Assembly: GCA_016875165.1 (NCBI GenBank)
Contig: VGSF01000040.1
Span: 1 to 38,857 of the forward strand
Direction: 5' to 3'
DNA from: Deltaproteobacteria bacterium
GTDB lineage: Bacteria; Desulfobacterota; SM23-61
Length of the DNA: 38,857 nt
Below are positions 1 to 7,890 of this stretch, piece after piece (position 1 is the stretch's first letter; every line of letters starts with the position of its first letter). Below the pieces are notes generated by a model. The model did no database searches, was not told where the DNA came from, and saw only the letters and a program-made list of their open reading frames with translations. Made by a program: the position numbers and the translations under genes.

Positions 1-256
1 GGGCTGCCGACCTCATTTTGGGGTCGGCTAAAATCTCTCCGCTTCTCTACCTCCCTATGGATAACTCCTATTTTTCATTAAAATTTACCCACTCGATTTG
101 GAGAAGACCCAAATAAACTTTTGTTAACTTATTTTAGAAATTGAGATGGGTATTGGCTTTAATTTTTTTCCTGTCTCCAGCAGTTGCCCCAAAATCGAGG
201 GTGAGGCATTGTTGTATTTTTGAAGATATCTGCCAAAAGAAAGGAGGTGAAGGGGA

Positions 257-412
257 GTGAAGAAGCTGGTGAGCATGGTCTTGGCATTAGCAGTCTTAGC
301 AGTATTTTCCTTTGGCTGCGCTGGCATGGTGGGCAAAGAAGCGAAAGTGAAATGCCCGAAGTGTGGAGCAGTTTTCACAATTGATGAAGGATTGAAGGCC
401 ATTGCACCGTAA
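257..412 (+). CDS. Small zinc-ribbon-like lipoprotein (51 aa)
   Basis: A 51-residue protein starts at GTG 257, nine bases after a strong AAGGAGG at 241-247. The N-terminus is a basic KK pair followed by a hydrophobic segment (residues 4-19) ending in SFGC at residues 18-21, which resembles a lipobox although Ser at -3 is not the usual Leu. The mature part is about 30 residues with one CPKCG knuckle (residues 33-37), a half zinc ribbon that could bind metal as a dimer or bind a haem or Fe-S partner. It precedes the TPR gene by only 32 bp, so the two may be co-transcribed. I do not recognise a named family. The strong ribosome site, signal and Cys pair support a real gene. Confidence 0.6.
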   Translation: MKKLVSMVLALAVLAVFSFGCAGMVGKEAKVKCPKCGAVFTIDEGLKAIAP

Positions 413-444
413 GGGAAAACCCCCTAACGGTCATTCATGGGCTG

Positions 445-1083
445 ATGTTATCAATCCCCAATTTTATGCAAACAACATTTCCGGGGGAAGAACAGAAGTT
501 CTTTCCCCCTTTTTTTCCAATCTTTCTAAGCTTTCTTCTCGCCCTGATTTTATGCTTTTTTTCCTCCGGCCAGGAAGCCGCCGCTCAGCGAGCCGAGCCA
601 GAAAAGCTTACACGCTTTGACCGGTTGGCCCAAGAAGCTACCCAGCTTAACCTGCGCGGCCAATCGGAAAAAGTCATTGCCCTCCTCGAACCCCACAAAG
701 GAGACAAAAAAAACGAAAGCGCCCTGTTTTTCAACGAGTTGGGAGTCGCTTACCGCCACGCGGGAAGAATCGCGGAATCTATCCAGGCCTACCAATCCGC
801 CCTCACCCGTGATCCCGAGAACCCTGTAATTATGAAAAATCTGGGAGATGCGTTTTACCTTAACAAGGATTACCCGAAAGCCATTGAACAATACCAAAAG
901 GTCGTACAAGCAAACCCCCGCTTCCATCAAGCGCATTCCAGCCTGGGTCTGGCCTACTACCAATTAAAGAAATACGAGGAAGCCCTGGAAGAGTTTGAGA
1001 TCGTCCTGAAATTAAACCCCAAGGACGAGCAGGCCAAGAAATTCCGGGAGGCCATACTTAAAAAGGTAAGAGGTCAAAAGTAA
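445..1083 (+). CDS. Exported TPR-repeat protein
   Basis: This is a 212-residue protein with a hydrophobic segment at about residues 23-42, likely a signal peptide or membrane anchor behind a long N-terminus. The true start may be a later ATG, for example at 466. The C-terminal half holds three consecutive tetratricopeptide repeats (about residues 91-124, 125-158 and 159-192), each with the spaced Leu/Gly/Tyr/Ala pattern and the NP turn that closes each repeat (DPEN, ANPR, LNPK). TPR domains are protein-interaction scaffolds, so the likely role is assembly of an envelope complex. The partner cannot be inferred from neighbours. The charged tail KKVRGQK ends the protein. Confidence 0.8.
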   Translation: MLSIPNFMQTTFPGEEQKFFPPFFPIFLSFLLALILCFFSSGQEAAAQRAEPEKLTRFDRLAQEATQLNLRGQSEKVIALLEPHKGDKKNESALFFNELGVAYRHAGRIAESIQAYQSALTRDPENPVIMKNLGDAFYLNKDYPKAIEQYQKVVQANPRFHQAHSSLGLAYYQLKKYEEALEEFEIVLKLNPKDEQAKKFREAILKKVRGQK

Positions 1084-1107
1084 ATTGTTACCGGCAAAAG
1101 AGATTCC

Positions 1108-1136
1108 TTGACAATACCTTTTCCATCCGTTACAAA
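1108..1136 (+). promoter_or_regulatory. Predicted sigma-70 promoter for pcnB operon
   Basis: A perfect TTGACA (1108-1113) is separated by 17 bp from TACAAA (1131-1136). It sits about 55 bp upstream of the pcnB start, and an AAAAGGAGTG ribosome-site-like stretch follows at 1141-1150. It would drive pcnB, the MFS gene, the ferredoxin and the zinc-ribbon gene. Confidence 0.55.
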
Positions 1137-1190
1137 ATCAAAAAGGAGTGAAATCTTTTCAGTAATCAATTATGGCCAAGCCTGATCGTA

Positions 1191-2498
1191 ATGGATGAGC
1201 AACCCATTCCCCGCATCCTGCCCCGGAAGGAGCATGCCCTTTCCCGCAGTTCCATCGACCCGGATGCCCTGAAAATCCTCTACCGGCTGCAAGACCATGG
1301 TTTTCTGGCCTATTTAGTCGGAGGATGTGTGCGGGATCTTCTGTTAGGAAAATCCCCCAAAGACTTTGACGTGGCCACGGACGCCCACCCTCAGCAAGTT
1401 CGGGAACTCTTCCGCAATTCCCGGTTGATCGGACGGCGATTCCGCCTGGCTCACATCTATTTCAAAGGGGGGAAATACATCGAAGTCTCCACCTTTCGCC
1501 GGCGGTCAGAGTTTGAAGAAACCAGGGAAGAAAACCGCACCCATTCCGAAAATACTTTCGGCACGCCGGCAGAAGATGCTTTTCGCCGGGATATTACCAT
1601 CAACGGTATTTTCTACAATACTGCCGATTTTTCTCTGGTGGATTATGTGGGCGGGCTGGAGGATTTGCGCCGGGGAATAATCCGCTGTATAGGGGATCCG
1701 GAGGAGAAATTCGTCACGGACCCGGTGCGCATGATCCGGGTGATCCGACACGCTGCCCGCACGGGTTTTACCATCGAAGAAAAAACCTACCGGTCTTTAC
1801 TCACCCACGCCGAAAAGCTTAAGCAATGTTCGCCGGCCCGGGTGCGGGATGAATTTCTGCGGGAGCTTCGGGACGGATCGGCCGAAGAATCAATGAAGAT
1901 GATGATGAAAAGCGGCATGCTCTTTGCGCTCTTTCCTCTCTTCGCCCAACCACTGGCCGTAGCTCAGCAAAAAGAGTTTTTTTTCAAAATCATCACGGTT
2001 ATCGATGACCTTTGTTTGCCGGGGAAAACTCCAGCGGAGGATTTTTGCCTGGCCCTCTTCATCTTGCCCTGCCTGGAATTCTATTGTCTCCCGGACAGTT
2101 TCCCTCCTGGCCGCAGGGGGCAGGCTCTCTTTCAGCAAAGGGTCAGGGAGTGGATCGCCGAGACCCTGGCGCCCCTGCATTTCACCCGGCAGGCCAAGGA
2201 GGTAGTCATTCACCTCCTTGGCTCCCAGAGAATATTTCGTGAATTTTTGCCAGAACGACGGCTTCCCTTGCGCTTTTTGCGCCAACCTTATTTCCCCCAG
2301 GCCCTCCATCTTTTTGAGATTGAAGCCCGGGCCAGAGGGGAAGACTTGACAGGGCTTTCCTGGAAAAACGGAGAAAGGGGCTCTCCGTGGAAGAGAAGAA
2401 AAAAGAGGTACCGTCGAAAGAAAAAGAGCTCCTTCTCCCCCGACCAGAAGCCAAAAGAAAATCAAGAGGAGGCCTTCTTAGAGAAATCCGACCTATGA
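1191..2498 (+). CDS. pcnB: Poly(A) polymerase / CCA-adding-type nucleotidyltransferase
   Basis: This is a 435-residue class II nucleotidyltransferase. The catalytic core has the LVGGCVRDLLLG motif (residues 42-53), followed by DFD (58-60), which supplies the two metal-binding aspartates. The next stretch (VRELFRNSRLIGRRFRLAHIYF, then EVSTFRR) and the later EDAFRRDITING and DYVGG-DL segments match the E. coli PcnB branch rather than minimal CCA enzymes. PcnB adds poly(A) tails to RNA 3' ends in the cytoplasm and promotes decay. The C-terminus is very basic (RRKKRYRRKKK), as is common in PcnB for RNA binding. ATG 1191 is the only usable start, because the frame closes upstream at 1149. The stop overlaps the next start (ATGA), implying translational coupling to the MFS gene. 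Whether it polyadenylates or adds CCA cannot be told from sequence alone. Confidence 0.9.
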   Translation: MDEQPIPRILPRKEHALSRSSIDPDALKILYRLQDHGFLAYLVGGCVRDLLLGKSPKDFDVATDAHPQQVRELFRNSRLIGRRFRLAHIYFKGGKYIEVSTFRRRSEFEETREENRTHSENTFGTPAEDAFRRDITINGIFYNTADFSLVDYVGGLEDLRRGIIRCIGDPEEKFVTDPVRMIRVIRHAARTGFTIEEKTYRSLLTHAEKLKQCSPARVRDEFLRELRDGSAEESMKMMMKSGMLFALFPLFAQPLAVAQQKEFFFKIITVIDDLCLPGKTPAEDFCLALFILPCLEFYCLPDSFPPGRRGQALFQQRVREWIAETLAPLHFTRQAKEVVIHLLGSQRIFREFLPERRLPLRFLRQPYFPQALHLFEIEARARGEDLTGLSWKNGERGSPWKRRKKRYRRKKKSSFSPDQKPKENQEEAFLEKSDL

Positions 2499-3772
2499 AA
2501 GAGCGGATTCACTGGGCCTGGGTCATCCTGGCCACCTCCTTTGCTACCGTCTTCACGGCTTACAGCATCCGCTTGAGTTACGGCATCCTCTTGCCGGAAA
2601 TGATCGTATCCCTGAAGATCACTAAAACCCAGGCCGGAGCCATTGCCAGCTCTTTTTACCTGACCTACACGATTTTTTCTCCCCTCCTCGGTTTTTTAAT
2701 CGACCGGTTCGATGCCCGCAAGATCCTCGTCCTCTTTTGCTTCGTCATGGCAGTCGGCACATTCCTGATGGGGAAACCCCAATCGCTCCTCCAGGCCTGT
2801 CTATTCTTCGCCATCCTGGGTGTGGGCTCTTCGGCCATGTGGACCCCGGTGGTCACTGTGCTTCAGCGTTGGTTCGGAGTCAAGCGACGGGGGACAGTCC
2901 TGGGAGTTCTTTCCATCAGCTACGCGATCGGCTATGGGATCATGGGGCTGGCCCTTCCTCCCCTGGTGGAGCGTTATGACTGGCGCACCTGCTGGGTGAT
3001 CCTCTCGGCGCTGGCTTTCGCTCTGGTACCGTTGAACGGGTTTCTTATGAGGTCAAAACCTCAGGACATGAACCTCAAACCCTGGGGCAGTGAATCTGAC
3101 CTTGTTCAGGAAAACCCTTCCATCAAACCTTCAAAGAAAGTTTCCTACCGTGAACTACTTAAGCTGCGAAGCCTCTGGCTGGCAGGAATCGCTTACTTCT
3201 TAATTGGATTAACGGCCTACATCGTTAACCTGTTCATCGTGACCTATGGGACCATGGAATTGAGGCACCCCTTTGCTCAGGCTGCCAGGTTAGCCAGCGC
3301 TATCGCTTTTAGCGGCATTGTTGGCGCGCTCTTCATTCTTATTCTCTCCGATTACCTGGGACGAAAAAAATGCCTGATTCTGATTCACGCCTTTATGTCT
3401 GGCAGCATTCTCCTGATTATCTGGGCGGGAGACCACTGGCCAAGTTTATTCCTTGCGGTTTGTCTCTTCGGGGTTTTTTACGCTGCGGCCTGGCCGATGT
3501 ATGCCGCGGCAGCTGCAGATTTTTTCCCCCGGGAAGCTACCGGGACGGTCCTGGGTTTCTGGACGTTTTTTTATGGCCTGGCTCTCATCCTGGCTCCCAC
3601 CCTGGGGGGATATGTCGCCGACCTCACGGGCACCTTTATCTGGCCTTTCCTCATAGCGGCAGCTACCGGGTTCCTGGGAGCGGCCTTTTTATACCGGGTG
3701 AAAAAATATGACGAACCCTTCCCGGAGAAAAACAATAAAAAAGTTGCCTCCAAGAATATTTTTATGCTATAA
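2495..3772 (+). CDS. Major facilitator superfamily transporter (OFA/monocarboxylate type)
   Basis: This is a 425-residue integral membrane protein with about 12 hydrophobic segments in two halves split by a hydrophilic loop near residues 185-220. The loop after TM2 carries the MFS signature GFLIDRFDARKIL. The second half repeats it as LSDYLGRKKCLI. The N-terminus (WAWVILATSF, then Y-IRLSYGILLPEM) resembles oxalate:formate antiporter-like and MCT-like carriers of small carboxylates. I chose ATG 2495 because it overlaps the pcnB stop (ATGA) and begins just before TM1. The frame is open further upstream inside pcnB, but that extension is highly charged. The substrate is unknown. The downstream ferredoxin gene is separated by only 17 bp, so they are probably co-transcribed. 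Confidence 0.9.
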   Translation: MKERIHWAWVILATSFATVFTAYSIRLSYGILLPEMIVSLKITKTQAGAIASSFYLTYTIFSPLLGFLIDRFDARKILVLFCFVMAVGTFLMGKPQSLLQACLFFAILGVGSSAMWTPVVTVLQRWFGVKRRGTVLGVLSISYAIGYGIMGLALPPLVERYDWRTCWVILSALAFALVPLNGFLMRSKPQDMNLKPWGSESDLVQENPSIKPSKKVSYRELLKLRSLWLAGIAYFLIGLTAYIVNLFIVTYGTMELRHPFAQAARLASAIAFSGIVGALFILILSDYLGRKKCLILIHAFMSGSILLIIWAGDHWPSLFLAVCLFGVFYAAAWPMYAAAAADFFPREATGTVLGFWTFFYGLALILAPTLGGYVADLTGTFIWPFLIAAATGFLGAAFLYRVKKYDEPFPEKNNKKVASKNIFML

Positions 3773-3789
3773 AAACCAAGGAGGATGTT

Positions 3790-4365
3790 ATGAGTAAAAA
3801 ACGCTTAGCGATGTTGATTGACCTCCGCCGATGCATCGGCTGCCATACCTGTTCGCTTTCCTGCAAGGCGGAACATGAAGTTCCTCTGGGTTGTCACCGC
3901 ACGTGGGTGAAACAGGTCGAGAAGGGCCGTTATCCTTATGTGCGCAAAGCTTTCCTGCCCATTGTCTGCAATCAATGTGAAAGGCCCATTTGTTGTACCG
4001 TTTGCCCCGTGAAGGCCACCTACCAGCGTCCGGAAGATGGCATTGTCGTGATCAACCCCCACCGTTGTATCGGTTGCCGCTACTGCATGGCCGCCTGCCC
4101 TTACAATGTTCGCTTTGTCAGCCCCCGTTATAACATTGTGGAGAAATGTGATTTTTGTCAAAGGCGCATTGACACCGGGCTTTTACCCGCATGCGTGGAG
4201 GCCTGTCCCACTAAGGCCATAATGTTTGGGGACCTCCATGATGCACAGGGGGAATTTGTCCGCCTTCTGGCCGCCTCGCCAGTCCAATCCGTGAAACCCG
4301 AGATGGGAACCTATCCCCAGACTTTTTACATAGATCTGGACGTTGACGCCGTCGGGGCCAAATGA
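3790..4365 (+). CDS. Four-cluster 4Fe-4S ferredoxin (DMSO-reductase subunit B type)
   Basis: This is a 191-residue electron-transfer protein with sixteen cysteines arranged for four [4Fe-4S] clusters: C15/18/21/25, C60/63/68/72, C93/96/99/103 and C120/123/135/139. This is the fold of the small subunits of molybdopterin oxidoreductases and hydrogenases (DmsB, PhsB, HycB, CooF relatives). There is no Tat or Sec signal, so it should be cytoplasmic. An AAGGAGG lies nine bases before the ATG. No molybdopterin subunit, NrfD-like anchor or hydrogenase lies nearby, so the partner is encoded elsewhere or the protein acts as a free ferredoxin. Its stop overlaps the next start (ATGA). Confidence 0.9.
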   Translation: MSKKRLAMLIDLRRCIGCHTCSLSCKAEHEVPLGCHRTWVKQVEKGRYPYVRKAFLPIVCNQCERPICCTVCPVKATYQRPEDGIVVINPHRCIGCRYCMAACPYNVRFVSPRYNIVEKCDFCQRRIDTGLLPACVEACPTKAIMFGDLHDAQGEFVRLLAASPVQSVKPEMGTYPQTFYIDLDVDAVGAK

Positions 4366-4607
4366 ATCGGATGAAAGCGCATAAACCCACGAAGGCCAAC
4401 GCTTCGAATAAGCGCCAGGCCTCTTATGAGCAGTTTGAGGCCAGCGCCCTCTTTTGCCCCAGATGCCGCCAGGCCGTGCCTGTGCGCAAACGCCTGTTGC
4501 TGATTCTGCCGGATGGGGATAAGCACGAATACCTCTGCGCCTATTGCGCTAATTCTCTGGGGACCAAAATGGAATATGAGGAAAGGGAAGTCCGCCTCCT
4601 GGTCTAA
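4362..4607 (+). CDS. Small two-CxxC zinc-ribbon protein
   Basis: This is an 81-residue protein that starts inside the ferredoxin stop (ATGA). Two knuckles, CPRC (residues 32-35) and CAYC (56-59), lie about 20 residues apart on either side of a predicted beta hairpin (RKRLLLILPDGDKHEYLC). This is a classic zinc-ribbon layout. The N-terminal 20 residues are basic and low-complexity. Tight coupling to the ferredoxin suggests a joint role, perhaps regulation or assembly, but no function is recognised. Confidence 0.7.
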   Translation: MNRMKAHKPTKANASNKRQASYEQFEASALFCPRCRQAVPVRKRLLLILPDGDKHEYLCAYCANSLGTKMEYEEREVRLLV

Positions 4608-4682
4608 ATTTTTTTCTCCCGACTATTTTTCATCAGTCGCCCCTGACCATTCAACACCGGGCACGTTGAGGGTTCCAAGGAA

Positions 4683-4861
4683 GATGGACTCGTAAAAAGT
4701 CGTCACTCCGGCCTGCCTGTGCCTGGCAGACAGGTGAAAACCGGAGTCCAGAGGTTTGATAACTCCTTGAAATAACCGGATTCCGGCTGGAGTTTACCCC
4801 GTACTTGATACGGGGCCGGAATGACGGGGAAAGGGGCTTTCGGACTTTTTACGAGTTCATC
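4683..4861. repeat. Terminal-inverted-repeat hairpin element, GACTCGTAAAAAGTC type (copy 1)
   Basis: This 179-bp element fills most of the gap between the zinc-ribbon gene and the peroxiredoxin gene. The ends are near-perfect inverted repeats (GATGGACTCGTAAAAAGTC on the left, its complement with one mismatch on the right, about 18/19). Inside are paired arms built from the CCGGAATCC and CCGGAGT words and a CCCCGTACTTGATACGGGG hairpin, so the whole unit can fold back on itself. A second copy of exactly the same length lies inverted at 34949-35127. No reading frame is supported. Confidence 0.85.
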
Positions 4862-4978
4862 AAGAAAAAGACACAAGCACAATTTTTTATTAATTATTTT
4901 TCCAAATGGTCTACAATATAAAAACGCTTTCGAACAGAAAACCGGCCAGAAAAAACCCGGAAAAGGAAAGGAGGATTT

Positions 4979-5557
4979 ATGCGCAAGAAATGTATCGTTG
5001 GCCTGGCCTTGTTCACCATTCCCATCTTGGTGTTTTTAACCACGGGAGGTGCCCAGGCCCAGGCGTTCCCGCCCTTGAAGGCGGGAGATGAAGCCCCGTC
5101 TTTCCAGCTTCCCTCCTCCCAGGATCGGCTGGTGGATTATTACCGGGACTACTACGGCAAACACCATCTTATCATCACCTTCTTCCCTGCCGCTTTTACC
5201 CCGGTTTGAACAGGGGAGATGGACGGGCATCAGAGAGATCTTTATCTCTATGAACGTCTCAACGCTCGGGTTCTGGGCGTCAGCATGGACGACGTCGTTA
5301 CGAATAAATACTTTGCCAAAGAACTTTGGCTGGAGTTTCCTCTCTTGTCGAATCCTCTGGCCTGGATAGGGAAGGCCTACGGAGCTTACGTGGATAAACC
5401 CCCTTTTCTCCCAGACGGCACGCCGAACTGGTTTGGCCGGCGCACGGTGGTCATCGATAAAAAGGGGATTGTTCGTTACATCAAAAACGGCTCTCCGGAC
5501 AATAAAGAGATTCTCCAGTTCCTGGTGAATCTGGAAAAGGAGGCCATGAAGAAATGA
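4979..5557 (+). CDS. Exported selenocysteine-containing peroxiredoxin (in-frame TGA at the catalytic site)
   Basis: One reading frame of 192 codons runs from ATG 4979 (AAAGGAGG just upstream) to TGA 5557, interrupted only by TGA 5207-5209 at codon 77. The flanking residues read PAAFTPV-[TGA]-TGEM. This is the peroxiredoxin active site PxxxTxxC-TxEM with the TGA exactly at the peroxidatic Cys. I read it as selenocysteine, as in known PrxU-type selenoproteins. Residues 1-29 form a Sec signal peptide ending AQAQA, so the enzyme would act in the periplasm on peroxides. There is no other Cys after residue 77, so an external thiol must recycle it. The downstream half (VLGVSMDD, LLSNPLAWIGKAYGAY, RRTVVIDKKGIVRY) is intact thioredoxin-fold sequence. 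A pseudogene is the alternative, but the exact position of the stop and the undecayed remainder argue against it. Confidence 0.85.
5207..5231 (+). promoter_or_regulatory. Candidate bacterial SECIS element
   Basis: Directly downstream of TGA 5207-5209 the mRNA can form GATG (5218-5221), loop GACGGG (5222-5227) and CATC (5228-5231). Bacterial SECIS hairpins sit immediately 3' of the UGA inside the coding region and carry G in the first loop positions, which fits. The stem is short (4 bp), so this is only moderate support for SelB-dependent decoding. Confidence 0.45.
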
Positions 5558-6222
5558 TAGCGATTAAAAAAAATACCACTGGATTTCACGTGGGAGCCGC
5601 CCTGCTTTTTATAGCAGGGCTGTTTACGGCAGGGCTTTCCATGGGCGGCTGCGTCACTTTGGCTCCAGAAAAGCCCAGCGCTTTGCTTCCCACAGACCGC
5701 GGAACCGTGATTTTCCTGGAAAAGTATGAATTCAAAAGACCGCCTGCGGGCTGGGCGCTTATGAAGAATTTAGAAGGCGGAGATTTTGAAATGGGTTTTC
5801 TGAAGTTCGAGAAGGGGGATTTCCCCAGCCAGACCACGTTTATCTATGATGATGAACCGTTCGGCAGTTCCCGGGACTTGGACCAGCGGGCCAGGCAGTA
5901 CTGCACCCGTTTTCTTTTTAATAGCGGAATGTTCCCCCAGGTTCAAAAGGAAGAAAAGGTTCAAATCATGGGCCAACCCGCCCTGGCCATTTACCTTGAA
6001 GGAGAAAATCCGAACCGGTATGAAAAGGCCAGGTCAAAAATTTATCTTGTAAAAAAAGGAGAACGGATCATTTCTTTTGTATGCACCCAATGGAGGCCGC
6101 TCGGAGGAACTTACGATCCATCCCCTTTCGAGCATTTCGAAACCTTTGTCCACAGCTTTAGATTTTTAAAAAAGACCTTTTATGATGAGCTGAATGAAAA
6201 GATAGGAAAGGTGAAGGGATAA
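5554..6222 (+). CDS. Putative outer-membrane/periplasmic lipoprotein
   Basis: This is a 222-residue protein whose ATG overlaps the peroxiredoxin stop (ATGA), so it is translationally coupled to it. A hydrophobic segment (about residues 14-30) leads into SMGGC at 29-33, a plausible lipobox. The mature part is soluble, of mixed alpha/beta character, with repeated aromatic and charged residues and no catalytic motif I recognise. Coupling to an exported peroxidase suggests an envelope stress or redox role. This is inferred from context only. Confidence 0.75.
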   Translation: MIAIKKNTTGFHVGAALLFIAGLFTAGLSMGGCVTLAPEKPSALLPTDRGTVIFLEKYEFKRPPAGWALMKNLEGGDFEMGFLKFEKGDFPSQTTFIYDDEPFGSSRDLDQRARQYCTRFLFNSGMFPQVQKEEKVQIMGQPALAIYLEGENPNRYEKARSKIYLVKKGERIISFVCTQWRPLGGTYDPSPFEHFETFVHSFRFLKKTFYDELNEKIGKVKG

Positions 6223-6241
6223 AATTTGAACATTCGAATTT

Positions 6242-6518
6242 GGTACAACTTTAGCTCTTTGAAAAAAGGTGTGTTGTAAGGGCCAAAGGATTCCAGGGGC
6301 CGGGGGCCAGACCGGAATCCGCCTTAGGCGGAGAATCATTAGGCGCTGATTTCTCCGCATATGGGGCGGGCAAGAACCCCAGCCTCCTCCGGAGGAAAAG
6401 ATCTTTTGTCCTCGTGGCCAAGCGGAAACCCAACCGATGCTTCCGGCACGTCCCGCTCTAACCCCCGGCCCTCAACAAAGGCTTTAATACCATTTTTTCA
6501 AATCGCTAAACTGTTACC
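6242..6518. repeat. Long palindromic TIR element, GC-rich core family (copy A)
   Basis: This 277-bp element has terminal inverted repeats of 26 bp (21 matches; shared word TTTAGC-NN-TTTGAAAAAA). The interior carries the core words GGCGCTGATTTCTCCG, GGGGCGGG, GCCTCCTCCGG and CGATGCTTCCGGCAC that recur in three other elements here. The two interior halves are themselves imperfectly self-complementary (GGGCCGGGGG... pairs with ...CCCCCGGCCC), predicting a long hairpin. It occupies the gap between the lipoprotein gene and the alkyltransferase-like gene. Short ORFs across it are not coding. Confidence 0.8.
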
Positions 6519-6589
6519 GGATTTGAAATTTGTTTCGGATTTCGGATTTAAAAACCAAACCTCGAAATTTCAAATATCTTTGGTTAGAT

Positions 6590-6937
6590 TTGCGGAGTGA
6601 TAGAAACATCACCCGATACGAACAGATATATAAAGCAGTCCGGATGGTTCCAGCAGGCAAGGTAGCCACCTACGGGCAGATCGCCAAAATTGTCGGCGGG
6701 TGCACGGCCCGGATGGTCGGTTACGCCATGGCGGCGCTACCATACGGAACCGATGTTCCCTGGCAACGGATCATCAATTATAAAGGCGAAATCAGCCCGA
6801 GAACGCGGGGCGACGGGGCCCTGCGGCAGGGCAAGTTGCTTAAGGCCGAGAGGGTCAGGTTCGACCGCCACCGACGCATCAACCTCAAAAAGTTTCGCTG
6901 GTCCACCGAAAAAGGCAACTTCCGGGAAAAAGCATAA
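6590..6937 (+). CDS. Alkyltransferase-like protein (MGMT-type DNA-binding domain lacking the acceptor Cys)
   Basis: This is a winged-helix domain of the O6-methylguanine-DNA methyltransferase family (about 115 residues from TTG 6590). It contains PAGKVATYGQIAKIVGG and the recognition-helix segment CTARMVGYAMAALP. The active-site PCHR of true methyltransferases reads PWQR here, so the alkyl-acceptor Cys is replaced by Trp. That is the defining change of alkyltransferase-like (ATL) proteins, which flag alkylated bases for nucleotide-excision repair. The frame is open further upstream (ATG 6530), but that part lies in repeat-like AT-rich sequence. TTG 6590 gives the usual family length, though no good ribosome site is visible, so the start is uncertain. 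Confidence 0.85.
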   Translation: MRSDRNITRYEQIYKAVRMVPAGKVATYGQIAKIVGGCTARMVGYAMAALPYGTDVPWQRIINYKGEISPRTRGDGALRQGKLLKAERVRFDRHRRINLKKFRWSTEKGNFREKA

Positions 6938-7016
6938 CGCTGCAGAAGAAATGGAAACGGTTTCAGAGAACCTGGTTTAAAGTTTTATTTGCAAATGATT
7001 ATTATCTGTGTGATAC

Positions 7017-7144
7017 TAATACCGACGCATTAAATAACCTGTCATTGCGAGGAGTGGAACGACGAAGCAATCCCATGAAGAATGAGATTGCCGCGCCCCT
7101 TGGGCTCGCAATGACTTGTAAAGACATTTATTACGCTCGTATTA
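7017..7144. repeat. TIR hairpin element, TAATAC termini with TCATTGCGAGGAG core
   Basis: This 128-bp element has imperfect terminal inverted repeats (TAATACCGACGCATTAAAT versus complement TAATACGAGCGTAATAAAT, 15/19). The interior is a hairpin built from GTCATTGCGAGGAG/GACGAAGCAATC and its complement GATTGC...CGCAATGAC. The same interior words occur at 14912-15063 between completely different termini. Confidence 0.75.
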
Positions 7145-7218
7145 AATTAACTCAACTGCCTAAAATGCCTAAGGGCGTAAAGTTTAAAATTATTTATTAA
7201 TCACCAGAGGATCAAGGT

Positions 7219-7842
7219 ATGGGACTCATTAGCCTGCTTTTTAAAAATCCGGGCGCTTTTATTCTCTTAGTCATTCCTCTTCTTTACTCGATCGTCCTCC
7301 ATGAGCTGGCCCACGGCTGGGTGGCCAATAAAATGGGAGACTCGACAGCCCGCTGGCTGGGACGCCTGAGCCTGAACCCTCTTCGGCACCTTGATCCCAT
7401 CGGAACGCTGATGCTCTTCATATTCGGGTTCGGCTGGGCTAAACCAGTTCCGGTTAATTTTAACAATCTGCATGATTTGCGCAAAGGCCTTATTTTTGTA
7501 TCGGCCGCAGGGATTGTGGCCAACACTCTTTTGGCCTTCGTCGCGCTTTTTCTCCTGCACCTGATTAATCCCGAGCCCTTCGGGGCCATTTATATGTTCC
7601 TGATCTACATGGCCCAGATCAACATCATGCTGGCTGCTTTTAACCTTATCCCCATCCCTCCCCTGGACGGCTCCAAGATCCTCATGGGCTTTTCCTCCGG
7701 TCAATTCCAGTATTCCCTGGCCCGCCTGGAGCCGTACGGGTTTTTTATCATTATTGGCCTGCTTTACTTAGGCATCCTCAACCCGCTGATCTCTCTGTTC
7801 GAATGGATCATCACCTCCATCATCAGCCTCCTTCTTCCCTGA
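7219..7842 (+). CDS. Site-2-protease family (M50) membrane metalloprotease
   Basis: This is a 207-residue membrane protein of the SpoIVFB-like M50 family (COG1994 type). HELAH at residues 28-32 in the first membrane helix supplies the zinc ligands and catalytic Glu. PPLDGSKIL, with Asp150, supplies the third ligand. About five to six hydrophobic segments are present. There is no PDZ or CBS domain, so this is the short form. Such enzymes cleave membrane-embedded substrates in regulated proteolysis. The substrate here is unknown. AGAGGA lies upstream of the ATG. It runs convergently into gltX. Confidence 0.88.
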   Translation: MGLISLLFKNPGAFILLVIPLLYSIVLHELAHGWVANKMGDSTARWLGRLSLNPLRHLDPIGTLMLFIFGFGWAKPVPVNFNNLHDLRKGLIFVSAAGIVANTLLAFVALFLLHLINPEPFGAIYMFLIYMAQINIMLAAFNLIPIPPLDGSKILMGFSSGQFQYSLARLEPYGFFIIIGLLYLGILNPLISLFEWIITSIISLLLP

Positions 7843-7890
7843 ACGGGCTGACCCTTTTCCCCAAACGCTTGACCCCTCGAATCCTTTTAC

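Noticed and set aside
6..28. GCCGACC/GGTCGGC hairpin at the window start as a terminator
   Set aside because: The stem is perfect, but no T-run follows on either strand and no gene end is visible, so it is only noted as a palindrome.
402..620. 72-codon ORF overlapping the TPR gene start
   Set aside because: It is out of frame with the TPR gene, has no ribosome site or motif, and is a shadow.
5207..5209. Peroxiredoxin TGA as a simple nonsense mutation
   Set aside because: It falls exactly on the catalytic Cys codon, no other damage is present, and a hairpin follows. Selenocysteine is the better reading, although not proven.
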